From the NCBI GenBank assembly GCA_031273585.1, contig JAISRP010000270.1, positions 1-11,423 on the forward strand: 11,423 nt of DNA, written 5' to 3'. Below the pieces are notes generated by a model, which searched no databases, had not been told where the DNA came from, and was given only the letters and a program-made list of their open reading frames with translations. Source of the stretch: Synergistaceae bacterium (GTDB lineage: Bacteria > Synergistota > Synergistia > Synergistales > Synergistaceae). The translations under genes and the position numbers were made by a program. The number at the start of each line of letters is the position of its first letter. The stretch's first letter is position 1. Positions 5,386 to 11,423 of this stretch are shown here, in pieces.

Positions 5386-8300
5386 ATGTCGGCAAGACCA
5401 TTTGTGACACTGGATGGGAACGAGGCTGCGGCTTATGTCGCACACGCGACGAACGAGGTTATCGCCATATACCCGATAACCCCGTCGTCAAACATGGGAG
5501 AGTGGGCGGACCAGTGGAGTTCCGAGGGACGCCCGAACATCTGGGGCACAGTGCCGTCCGTTGCGGAGATGCAGAGCGAGGCCGGGGCGGCAGGGGCGTA
5601 TCACGGCGCTCTCCAGGCCGGCGCCCTGGGAACGACCTTCACGGCGTCCCAGGGTCTGCTGCTCATGATACCCAACATGTTCAAGATCGCGGGCGAGCTG
5701 ACCAGCACCGTCATGCACGTCTCGGCCCGCACCGTGGCGACCCATGCCCTGTCGATCTTCGGCGACCACTCCGACGTGATGGCCACGCGGTCGACCGGTT
5801 GGGCGATGCTCTGCTCCAGCTCCGTGCAGGAGGTCATGGACATGGCTCTCATCTCGCAGATGGCGACGCTAGAGGGGCACGTCCCGATACTTCACTTCTT
5901 CGACGGCTTCCGCACGAGCCACGAGGTCATGAAGGTGGAACAGCTGACGTACGACGACATGAGGGCTCTTATCGACAACGAGCTCGTCCATGAGCACAGA
6001 GCCCGCGCTCTCTCCCCCGAAAACCCCGAGCTAAAGGGATCGGCTCAGAACCCCGACACGTTCTTCCAGTCCAGGGAGGCGTGCACCCCTTACTTCGAGG
6101 CCATGCCCCACGTCGTTCAGAGGGCCATGGACCGCTTCGCGGCCCGCGTCGGCCGAAAGTACAGGCTCTTCGACTACTTCGGCGCGCCCGATGCCGAACG
6201 GGTCATAGTCATAATGGGCAGCGGCGCCTACGTCGCGCGCGAGGCCGTCGAACACATGGTGGCAAGCGGAGAGAAGGTCGGGCTGCTCGTCGTCCGCCTC
6301 TACCGCCCGTTCAACGCCGAGGCGTTCCTGAACGAGCTGCCGTCGACCGTCCGCTCCATCGCTGTGCTCGACCGCTGCAAGGACCCGGCGGCGCCCGGCG
6401 AGCCCCTGTACATGGACGTGGTCGAGGTCATGTCCGGCTACAACGACATCACGATAATCGGCGGGCGGTACGGCCTGTCGTCGAAGGACTTCACGCCGGC
6501 AATGGTGAAGACCGTCTACGACGAGCTGGACCGGCTGGAGCCCAAGAAGAGCTTCACGGTGGGCATAGAGGACGACGTGTCGTTCAGCAGCCTGAGGTAC
6601 GACCCGAACTACGTCACCGAGGATGCGAAGTGCGTCCGCTGCCTCTTCTACGGGCTCGGCGCGGACGGCACTGTAGGCGCGAACAAGAACTCCATCAAGA
6701 TAATCGGCGAGGACACCGACTTCTATGCGCAGGGCTACTTCGAGTACGACTCAAAGAAGTCGGGCGGCATCACCACGAGCCACCTGCGCTTCGGCCCCAA
6801 TCCCATATACGCCTCGTACTTCATCGGAAAGGCCAATTTCATAGCCTGTCACATGTTCTCCTTCCTGGAGCGTTACGACATGCTCAGGAACGCGATGGAC
6901 GGGGCGACATTCCTCTTAAACAGCCCCTACGGCCCGAACGAGATATGGGACCACCTGCCTGCCAAGGTCCAGCGCCAGTTGATAGACAAGCACATAAAGC
7001 TGCACACGATAGACGCGATCACGATAGCGAGGGAGAACGGCATGGGAGGCCGCATCAACACGATCATGCAGACTTGCTTCTTCGCGATAAGCAACGTGCT
7101 GCCTCGGGACGAGGCCATCGACGCCATAAAGAAGTCCGTCAAGAAGACGTACGGGCGCAAGGGCGAGAACGTCGTCAAGATGAACATCGACGCGATCGAC
7201 TCGACTCTCGCCAACCTCTTCGAGGTGAAGATCCCCTCCGAGGTCTCATCAAACTTCGACGTGAGGGACGCCGTCGAGGCGGGCTCCCCTGAGTTCGTCC
7301 GCAGCGTTCTGGGCCCGATGATGATAAACGAGGGCGACTCACTGCCGGTCTCCGCCATGCCGGAGGACGGGACCTACCCCACGGGCACGACCCAGTACGA
7401 GAAGCGAAACGTCGCCATCGACATCCCGTCGTGGGACCCGGACACCTGCATCCAGTGCGGAAAGTGCACGCTCGTGTGCCCCCACGCGACGATCCGAGCC
7501 AAGGTATACGGCAGCGAGCTCCTGAAGGATGCGCCGCCGACGTTCAAGTCGAAGGACGCGAACTGGAAGGACTTCGCCGGGATGAAGTACACCATCCAGG
7601 TCGCCCCGGAGGACTGCATCGGCTGCGGCCTTTGCGTCCGGAACTGTCCCGCCAAGAACAAGGCCAACCCCGAGAGGAAGGCCATCAACATGACGGAGCA
7701 GCTCGGCATTCGCGCCGCCGAGCGCGCTAACTGGGAATTTTTCCTTGAGATTCCTGAGATGGACCGCGCAAAGCTCAACCACTCATCGGTGAAGGACGTC
7801 CAGCTCCTCCACCCGTTATTTGAGTTCTCAGGCGCATGCGGCGGATGCGGCGAGACGCCGTACCTCAAGCTGCTGTCGAGCCTCTTCGGGGACAGGGCGC
7901 TAGTGGCCAACGCAACGGGCTGCAGCTCGATCTACGGGGGCAACCTGCCGACCACTCCGTGGACCTACAACGACGACGGCAGAGGGCCGGCCTGGGCGAA
8001 CTCGCTCTTCGAGGACAACGCCGAATTTGGCCTCGGATACAGGCTCACGCTCGACAAACACCGCGAGTACGCGACGGAACTGCTCAGGAAACTCTCGGAC
8101 GAAATTGGCTCCGACTTTGTGAATCAGATAACGGACGCGCCCCAGGGGACGGAGAAGGAGATCATCGAGCAGCGCGACCGCGTGGAGCTGCTAAAGGAGA
8201 AGATCTCATGGCTCGACAACCGCCCCGAGGCGGTCGAGCTGGCTTCTGTCGCGAATTACCTGACCAAGAAGAGCGTATGGATAATAGGCGGCGACGGCTG

Positions 8301-8925
8301 GGCTTATGACATCGGCTACGGCGGGCTGGACCACGTGATAGCGTCCGGCAGGAACGTCAACATCCTGGTCCTCGACACGGAGGTCTACTCCAACACCGGC
8401 GGTCAGATGTCCAAGTCTACGCCGCGCGGAGCCGTGGCCAAGTTCGCGGCTGGCGGCAAGCGCACCGGCAAGAAGGACCTTGCGCTCATGGCGATGGCCT
8501 ACGGCAGCGTCTACGTCGGCCGCGTCGCAATGGGGGCGAACGACGCCCACACCGTGAAGACCTTCCTAGAAGCCGAGGCCTACGACGGCCCCTCCATCAT
8601 CATAGCCTACGCCCACTGCATAGCCCACGGCATAGAGATGGACAGGGGGCTCGAACAGCAGAAGAAGGCCGTCGATTCGGGGCACTGGATACTCATGAGA
8701 TACAACCCAGCCCTGGCGGCGGAGGGAAAGAATCCGCTGTCCATCGACAGCAAGGCGCCGACCCTTCCCCTGGCCGATTACATCTACAACGAGGTCCGCT
8801 ACAAGGCTCTCCAGACCGCGGATCCTAAGACCGCCGCGTCCCTCCTCTCAGAGGAGGAGCGCGAGCTCAAGCTGAAGTGGCGCTACTACCAGCACCTAGC
8901 GGCAATGGACTATTCCGGAAGTTAA
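5386..8925 (+). CDS. nifJ: Pyruvate:ferredoxin (flavodoxin) oxidoreductase, single-chain
   Basis: This 1179-aa cytoplasmic enzyme oxidises pyruvate with CoA to acetyl-CoA and CO2, passing electrons to ferredoxin or flavodoxin; it is central to anaerobic energy metabolism. Domain order is that of the homodimeric PFOR. The N-terminal pyruvate domain has YPITPSS (Thr32) and Arg115 in HVSARTVATH. The middle CoA-binding domain is followed by a ferredoxin domain with two 4Fe-4S motifs, CIQCGKC...C (688, 691, 694, 698) and CIGCGLC...C (744, 747, 750, 754). The C-terminal thiamine diphosphate domain has GDGWAYD (969-971 on) and NTGGQMSKSTPRG. Proximal-cluster cysteines 818, 821, 846 and 1078 match the Desulfovibrio africanus set 812, 815, 840, 1071. 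The chain ends soon after, so the long C-terminal extension of the D. africanus enzyme seems absent. Nothing is broken. The gene stands alone between terminators and converges on the perR operon. Confidence 0.98.
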   Translation: MSARPFVTLDGNEAAAYVAHATNEVIAIYPITPSSNMGEWADQWSSEGRPNIWGTVPSVAEMQSEAGAAGAYHGALQAGALGTTFTASQGLLLMIPNMFKIAGELTSTVMHVSARTVATHALSIFGDHSDVMATRSTGWAMLCSSSVQEVMDMALISQMATLEGHVPILHFFDGFRTSHEVMKVEQLTYDDMRALIDNELVHEHRARALSPENPELKGSAQNPDTFFQSREACTPYFEAMPHVVQRAMDRFAARVGRKYRLFDYFGAPDAERVIVIMGSGAYVAREAVEHMVASGEKVGLLVVRLYRPFNAEAFLNELPSTVRSIAVLDRCKDPAAPGEPLYMDVVEVMSGYNDITIIGGRYGLSSKDFTPAMVKTVYDELDRLEPKKSFTVGIEDDVSFSSLRYDPNYVTEDAKCVRCLFYGLGADGTVGANKNSIKIIGEDTDFYAQGYFEYDSKKSGGITTSHLRFGPNPIYASYFIGKANFIACHMFSFLERYDMLRNAMDGATFLLNSPYGPNEIWDHLPAKVQRQLIDKHIKLHTIDAITIARENGMGGRINTIMQTCFFAISNVLPRDEAIDAIKKSVKKTYGRKGENVVKMNIDAIDSTLANLFEVKIPSEVSSNFDVRDAVEAGSPEFVRSVLGPMMINEGDSLPVSAMPEDGTYPTGTTQYEKRNVAIDIPSWDPDTCIQCGKCTLVCPHATIRAKVYGSELLKDAPPTFKSKDANWKDFAGMKYTIQVAPEDCIGCGLCVRNCPAKNKANPERKAINMTEQLGIRAAERANWEFFLEIPEMDRAKLNHSSVKDVQLLHPLFEFSGACGGCGETPYLKLLSSLFGDRALVANATGCSSIYGGNLPTTPWTYNDDGRGPAWANSLFEDNAEFGLGYRLTLDKHREYATELLRKLSDEIGSDFVNQITDAPQGTEKEIIEQRDRVELLKEKISWLDNRPEAVELASVANYLTKKSVWIIGGDGWAYDIGYGGLDHVIASGRNVNILVLDTEVYSNTGGQMSKSTPRGAVAKFAAGGKRTGKKDLALMAMAYGSVYVGRVAMGANDAHTVKTFLEAEAYDGPSIIIAYAHCIAHGIEMDRGLEQQKKAVDSGHWILMRYNPALAAEGKNPLSIDSKAPTLPLADYIYNEVRYKALQTADPKTAASLLSEEERELKLKWRYYQHLAAMDYSGS

Positions 8926-8933
8926 AAGAGTAA

Positions 8934-9084
8934 ACCTTGGGGCTCCGCCCCAAACCTCGCCAGGAGGCAGTGCCTCCTGGACCTCCAATTTAAGTTTTTT
9001 GGTTTTCGCCCTGCGGGCGAAAACCAAAAAACAAATGGGGGTCCGGGGGACTGGTCCCCCGGCGGGTGCGGGCGGAGCCCGCGG
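8934..9084. repeat. Modular palindromic intergenic repeat, copy 2 (complete)
   Basis: This fills the gap between the convergent nifJ and exported-protein genes. Modules in order are: hairpin TTGGGGC-TCC-GCCCCAA (8937-8953); linker ACCTCG; a 10-bp hairpin (8960-8969 with 8971-8980); linker ACCTCC; the central 18-bp terminator hairpin (8994-9032); linker ATGGGGGT; a 9-bp hairpin (9043-9051 with 9054-9062); linker CGGGT; and hairpin GCGGGC-GGA-GCCCGC (9068-9082). The right half mirrors the left half: linkers are reverse complements and hairpins occupy the same positions, but stem sequences differ. The whole is therefore an imperfect palindrome of about 150 bp. It has no coding capacity. Confidence 0.85.
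8994..9032. terminator. Bidirectional intrinsic terminator between nifJ and the perR operon
   Basis: Bases 8994-9011 pair perfectly with 9015-9032 (18 bp) around the loop TGC. The GC core is flanked by TTTTTT on the left and AAAAAA on the right, giving a U-run on both strands. It serves the convergent ends of nifJ (8925) and the exported-protein gene (9088). Confidence 0.9.
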
Positions 9085-9087
9085 TCT

Positions 9088-10155
9088 TTATTCCTTTAGG
9101 GGTTCGGCAGTTATAGGAAAGTATATCCTGAGGTGGGTAACATCCGCCAGGGCGTCGTCCACCCTCCCGGATGCCTCGGGGAGTTTCCCCCATTCGCCGC
9201 CGTCAATCCTCGCCATGACTAGCGGCTTCCTTCCATAGGTGGACCAGATGTCCCAGAGGCGCTCGTTCTGCGATGTGCCTGGAACGAGCCCGCCCGAGAA
9301 GAGGGGGTGAGTTCCGCCCATCATCGATTTTCCGTCCGGCGGACCTATTATGAGCCACTGAGCCATCTGCCAGGAGCCCTGCATCTCCTTCGAGCTCAGG
9401 GCGTGATCCCAGGGGATGATCTGAAACCCTCCTATCTTGCCCCTCTCGCAGGTGCTGACGTCGATGACCCCCGAGTGGTTCGCGCGGATTCTGCCGGAAT
9501 CCTGAAACAGCGTCCCCTCGAACCTGCCGACGCCGGAGAGAGGCCTGATGACCCTCGCTATTAACGCAGGCCCCGACGCGCTCCAAGCGACCACCCTGCC
9601 GCCGGGACGGTTTTCGAGCTCCACCATGTAGGGCATGTCGCCCTCAACAATTCGGAATATCATCACGTCGCCCGGCTCCGGAAGCCTTTCGGAGAGAGCC
9701 TGCACCGAGCCGTCCCGGGTCTCGGTGAATATTCCGGCGCCCACGGGCGGCGCCCACGCCCCGAAGAACCCGACGCCCGCCTCTGCATCGAGCACGACTG
9801 CAGCACCCGCTCCCGCTGCCGGGGCAATTGTCTCCTGCGGGACGACGCTCATGGTCCTGCCCCGTCCGTCCTCGACTCCCATCAGGATGTGGACGGCGTT
9901 CACCGCGCTCGCCGTGACCGAGCCCGGGCGTCCCCACGCGCTTGCCGTGTAGCTGGGCCATCGGGTCTTCTCCGGTAGCCTGACTACATGCCCCAGGTCG
10001 AACTGCCTGCCGTCCGGCAGGCGGGAGACGACCGCCCCTCCCTCGCGGAACTCGATCCTCACCTCGAACAGAAAGCCGGCCTCCTCCGCGCGAAGGGGAC
10101 CGCCGCACAGGACCGTCGATATAATCAACAGCATCAAAAGAATCGTTTTTTTCAT
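9088..10155 (-). CDS. Exported protein of unknown function
   Basis: I do not recognise this 355-aa protein. It starts with a clear signal peptide: MKKT, a hydrophobic core to about residue 16, and a likely signal peptidase I site after LRA (residue 23). Cys17 is not in a good lipobox because Leu precedes it. The mature part has no membrane segment and looks mostly beta-rich, with landmarks GRPGSVTASAVNAVHILMG, EPGDVMIFRIVEGDMPYMVELE, RANHSGVIDVST (224 on) and GGFQIIPWDHA. Only one Cys remains after cleavage. The ATG at 10155 is preceded by AGGAGA at 5 nt. It overlaps the TGA of the CPBP gene as ATGA, so the two are translationally coupled. The open frame extends to 10686, but that upstream part is the CPBP gene read in another frame. 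It is the last gene of the perR operon and is terminated at 8994-9032. Confidence 0.82.
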   Translation of the reverse strand: MKKTILLMLLIISTVLCGGPLRAEEAGFLFEVRIEFREGGAVVSRLPDGRQFDLGHVVRLPEKTRWPSYTASAWGRPGSVTASAVNAVHILMGVEDGRGRTMSVVPQETIAPAAGAGAAVVLDAEAGVGFFGAWAPPVGAGIFTETRDGSVQALSERLPEPGDVMIFRIVEGDMPYMVELENRPGGRVVAWSASGPALIARVIRPLSGVGRFEGTLFQDSGRIRANHSGVIDVSTCERGKIGGFQIIPWDHALSSKEMQGSWQMAQWLIIGPPDGKSMMGGTHPLFSGGLVPGTSQNERLWDIWSTYGRKPLVMARIDGGEWGKLPEASGRVDDALADVTHLRIYFPITAEPLKE

Positions 10156-10754
10156 ATTATCTCCTGAAGCCTCCATATCAGATCCTGAAATCTCCCAATC
10201 ATCCAGTCCACGCTGGGCCAGCGCAGCGGCGCGAACCATATTGCCCACAGGTTTCCGAATGCGTGAAACAGCGTCGGCGTCGCTATGTTTCCGTGCCTCT
10301 CCCGGAGGAAGCCCATTATGCAACCGGGGAAGAACACCGCAAACAGGAACGGGGTCTGCGCCACGAAAATATGGGACAGCGCGAAGATCACGCTGGTAAA
10401 TACGACGGCGCAGAACGCGTTGAACCTTCTCCTGAAGAGGGGCTGGACCCAGCCGCGGTAGAAGATCTCCTCTATTATGGCAGCCGCGATCCCGGCGGAG
10501 CCCAGGTTTAAAATCCGGTACAGGCTGCTGCTGCGCGGCAGGCTCTCGAAGGGCCAGTCCATCGAGACGAACGTGAGAGGAACCAGCACGACCGCCGATA
10601 CCGCCAGGCACTCCAGGAGGCTGTGCCCTGTAAACTTCCAGTTCAACCCGTAATCGTCCGGGTCCTCTTTCCTGAACCGGCACCACTGAAACGGCGTGAA
10701 TATGAGCAGCAAGCCCGCAATCGTTGGAATGATGTTTCTGACGACGACGTCCAT
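10152..10754 (-). CDS. CPBP family glutamic intramembrane protease
   Basis: This 200-aa integral membrane protein carries all three signatures of the CPBP (CaaX protease/bacteriocin-processing, Abi) family. They are EEIFYR (Glu95, Glu96, Arg100), FALSH (Phe124, His128) and HAFGN (His164, Asn168). Hydrophobic segments lie near 7-22, 45-63, 81-95, 113-128, 134-149 and 158-172. The DDYGLNW stretch (33-39) after the first segment is also typical. All presumed catalytic residues are present, so proteolytic activity is likely, but the substrate is unknown. It starts 23 nt after perR with AGAGGG before the ATG, and its stop overlaps the start of the exported-protein gene. CPBP relatives act as C-terminal sorting proteases in several phyla; whether this is one cannot be told from motifs alone. 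Confidence 0.9.
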   Translation of the reverse strand: MDVVVRNIIPTIAGLLLIFTPFQWCRFRKEDPDDYGLNWKFTGHSLLECLAVSAVVLVPLTFVSMDWPFESLPRSSSLYRILNLGSAGIAAAIIEEIFYRGWVQPLFRRRFNAFCAVVFTSVIFALSHIFVAQTPFLFAVFFPGCIMGFLRERHGNIATPTLFHAFGNLWAIWFAPLRWPSVDWMIGRFQDLIWRLQEII

Positions 10755-10777
10755 GCGGCCCTCTTATACCGGTATTT

Positions 10778-11197
10778 TTACAGATCGCTGCATTTCGAGC
10801 ACTCTCCGTACAGAAAGACCTCTATGTCGTCGATGGATGAGATATCGTACATCCCCTTGTAGGGCGCCAGCGCGCTCACGTCGATCGGTATGTCCACGAT
10901 TCTCTTGCAGAGCCTGCACATGAAGTGTCCGTGCGGCTTTGTGTTGGGGTCGAAGTAAACCTTTTTCTCGTCTATGGTGAGTATGCGGATCATCGAGGCC
11001 TGCGACAGCAGCTGAGTCGTGCTGTATACCGTGGCGATCGAGAGAGTCGGATATTCCGGCTTAAGCTCCATGAATATCTGCTCCGCCGACGGGTGATCGG
11101 TCCTCCCCTCGAGCGACTTCATAATAGCCACCCTCTGCGACGTAATCTTGGCGCCCGAGTCCTGCAGGTGTCTTATGCCCTCTTCCAGCGTTAACAT
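10778..11197 (-). CDS. perR: Fur-family peroxide-responsive repressor, PerR-like
   Basis: This 139-aa protein has a winged-helix DNA-binding half (KITSQRVAIMKSLEGRTDHPSAEQIF...PTLSIATVYSTTQLL) and a Fur-type dimerisation half. Against Bacillus subtilis PerR the regulatory metal ligands fall in place as His35, Asp83, His89, His91 and Asp102 (PerR 37, 85, 91, 93, 104). The structural zinc cysteines are 94, 97, 133 and 136 (PerR 96, 99, 136, 139). Asp at 83 and 102, where Fur tends to have Glu, argues for PerR over Fur. His35 and His91 would be the residues oxidised by peroxide. Start: an in-frame GTG at 11236 has no ribosome-binding site and falls inside the operator candidate, whereas the ATG at 11197 follows a run of seven G by 5 nt. 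It is first gene of the operon with the CPBP protease and the exported protein. Direct binding to its own promoter is likely but unproven. Confidence 0.88.
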   Translation of the reverse strand: MLTLEEGIRHLQDSGAKITSQRVAIMKSLEGRTDHPSAEQIFMELKPEYPTLSIATVYSTTQLLSQASMIRILTIDEKKVYFDPNTKPHGHFMCRLCKRIVDIPIDVSALAPYKGMYDISSIDDIEVFLYGECSKCSDL

Positions 11198-11202
11198 ATT
11201 AT

Positions 11203-11209
11203 CCCCCCC
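11203..11209 (-). promoter_or_regulatory. Ribosome binding site fixing the perR start
   Basis: The minus strand reads seven consecutive G followed by ATAAT and the ATG at 11195-11197. It supports the shorter start over the GTG at 11236. Confidence 0.65.
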
Positions 11210-11228
11210 AGTACGATGAACCTGAAAT

Positions 11229-11244
11229 GATTTCACGTGAGATC
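11229..11244. promoter_or_regulatory. Candidate operator palindrome at the perR promoter
   Basis: GATTTCACGTGAGATC is a 16-bp near-perfect palindrome: TCACGTGA in the centre, one mismatched pair, then GAT/ATC. It lies just downstream of the -10, over the expected transcription start near 11239, where a bound repressor would block initiation. It does not resemble the classical TTATAAT-N-ATTATAA PerR box, so the bound protein may be another regulator or a PerR with different specificity. Confidence 0.4.
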
Positions 11245-11245
11245 G

Positions 11246-11275
11246 ATTATATATGATTACATTTTAATTTGTACA
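11246..11275 (-). promoter_or_regulatory. Probable sigma-70-type promoter of the perR operon
   Basis: On the minus strand the -35 is TGTACA (11270-11275, four of six matches to TTGACA), the spacer is 18 nt and the -10 is a perfect TATAAT (11246-11251). The spacer is AT-rich. The leader to the perR ATG would be about 40 nt. Confidence 0.6.
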
Positions 11276-11310
11276 GCGCAAAGCGGGTGAATCGCGCGCA
11301 TACGGCAGAC

Positions 11311-11350
11311 AAAAAAAGAGCGGGCAACCCGAACGCCCGCCGTTTTTTTT
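11311..11350. terminator. Intrinsic terminator upstream of perR, usable on both strands
   Basis: GCGGGC (11320-11325) pairs with GCCCGC (11335-11340) around a 9-nt loop. It is flanked by seven A on the left and eight T on the right (11343-11350). Both orientations give a stem plus U-run. It probably ends a gene lying to the right of the window on the minus strand, shielding the perR promoter. Confidence 0.75.
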
Positions 11351-11392
11351 GCGAAAGACGTCCGATCCCGCTCGCCCAGATCCAAGGGCAAA

Positions 11393-11423
11393 ACCTTGGG
11401 GCTCCGCCCCAAACCCCGCCAGG
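11393..11423. repeat. Modular palindromic intergenic repeat, copy 3 (first 31 bases, cut by window end)
   Basis: The last 31 bases match 8934-8964 with one difference (C for T at the base equivalent to 8957). They contain the whole outer hairpin TTGGGGC-TCC-GCCCCAA (11396-11412) and the start of the second hairpin, CCAGG. The rest of the element should lie just outside the window. Confidence 0.75.

Noticed and set aside
8990..9238. Small open frames across the intergenic repeat on both strands
   Set aside because: They are created by the palindromic repeat and the antisense of the exported-protein gene. They have no ribosome-binding site or recognisable product.
10156..10686. N-terminal extension of the exported-protein frame to 532 codons
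   Set aside because: This part overlaps the CPBP gene in another frame and has Arg/Pro-rich shadow composition. A good ribosome-binding site and signal peptide start at 10155.

Overview
The window looks like a chromosomal stretch from a GC-rich, strictly anaerobic bacterium. The main evidence is a complete single-chain pyruvate:ferredoxin oxidoreductase, alongside a PerR-type peroxide sensor. The gene mix (PFOR, an AAA-ATPase-like/PD-(D/E)XK family protein, UPF0182, a CPBP protease) would fit Synergistota or a similar deep-branching anaerobe. That placement is an impression from family composition, not a phylogenetic result. No phage, IS transposase, CRISPR array, tRNA or rRNA is visible.

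Layout: 1-125 holds a structured intergenic repeat centred on a two-way terminator. 139-4627 (minus strand) is a two-gene operon: an AAA-ATPase-like protein with an eroded PD-(D/E)XK domain, then a UPF0182 membrane protein, separated by 4 nt. 4628-4806 is an AT-rich divergent promoter island. 4807-5133 (plus) encodes a small HTH-like protein of unknown function. It is followed by about 250 bp rich in GC hairpins, then nifJ (5386-8925, plus). 8934-9084 holds a second, complete copy of the repeat, lying between convergent transcription units. 9088-11197 (minus) is a three-gene operon reading perR, a CPBP glutamic intramembrane protease, then an exported protein of unknown function; the last two overlap by an ATGA. 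11198-11423 carries the perR promoter with a palindromic operator candidate, an intrinsic terminator and the first 31 bases of a third repeat copy.

How the parts may work together: PFOR supplies acetyl-CoA and reduced ferredoxin and is oxygen-sensitive. The PerR-like protein should sense peroxide and probably controls its own operon, which is unusual in carrying a membrane protease and a secreted protein instead of peroxidases. The UPF0182/AAA-like pair is probably co-translated, but its job is unknown.

Most unusual signals: (1) a roughly 150-bp palindromic, modular repeat found at three transcription-unit borders. It has a central 18-bp bidirectional terminator flanked by arms of two short GC hairpins whose sequences differ while pairing is kept. 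(2) An intact AAA/PD-(D/E)XK family protein that seems to have lost catalytic residues in both domains. (3) The perR-CPBP-exported protein operon.
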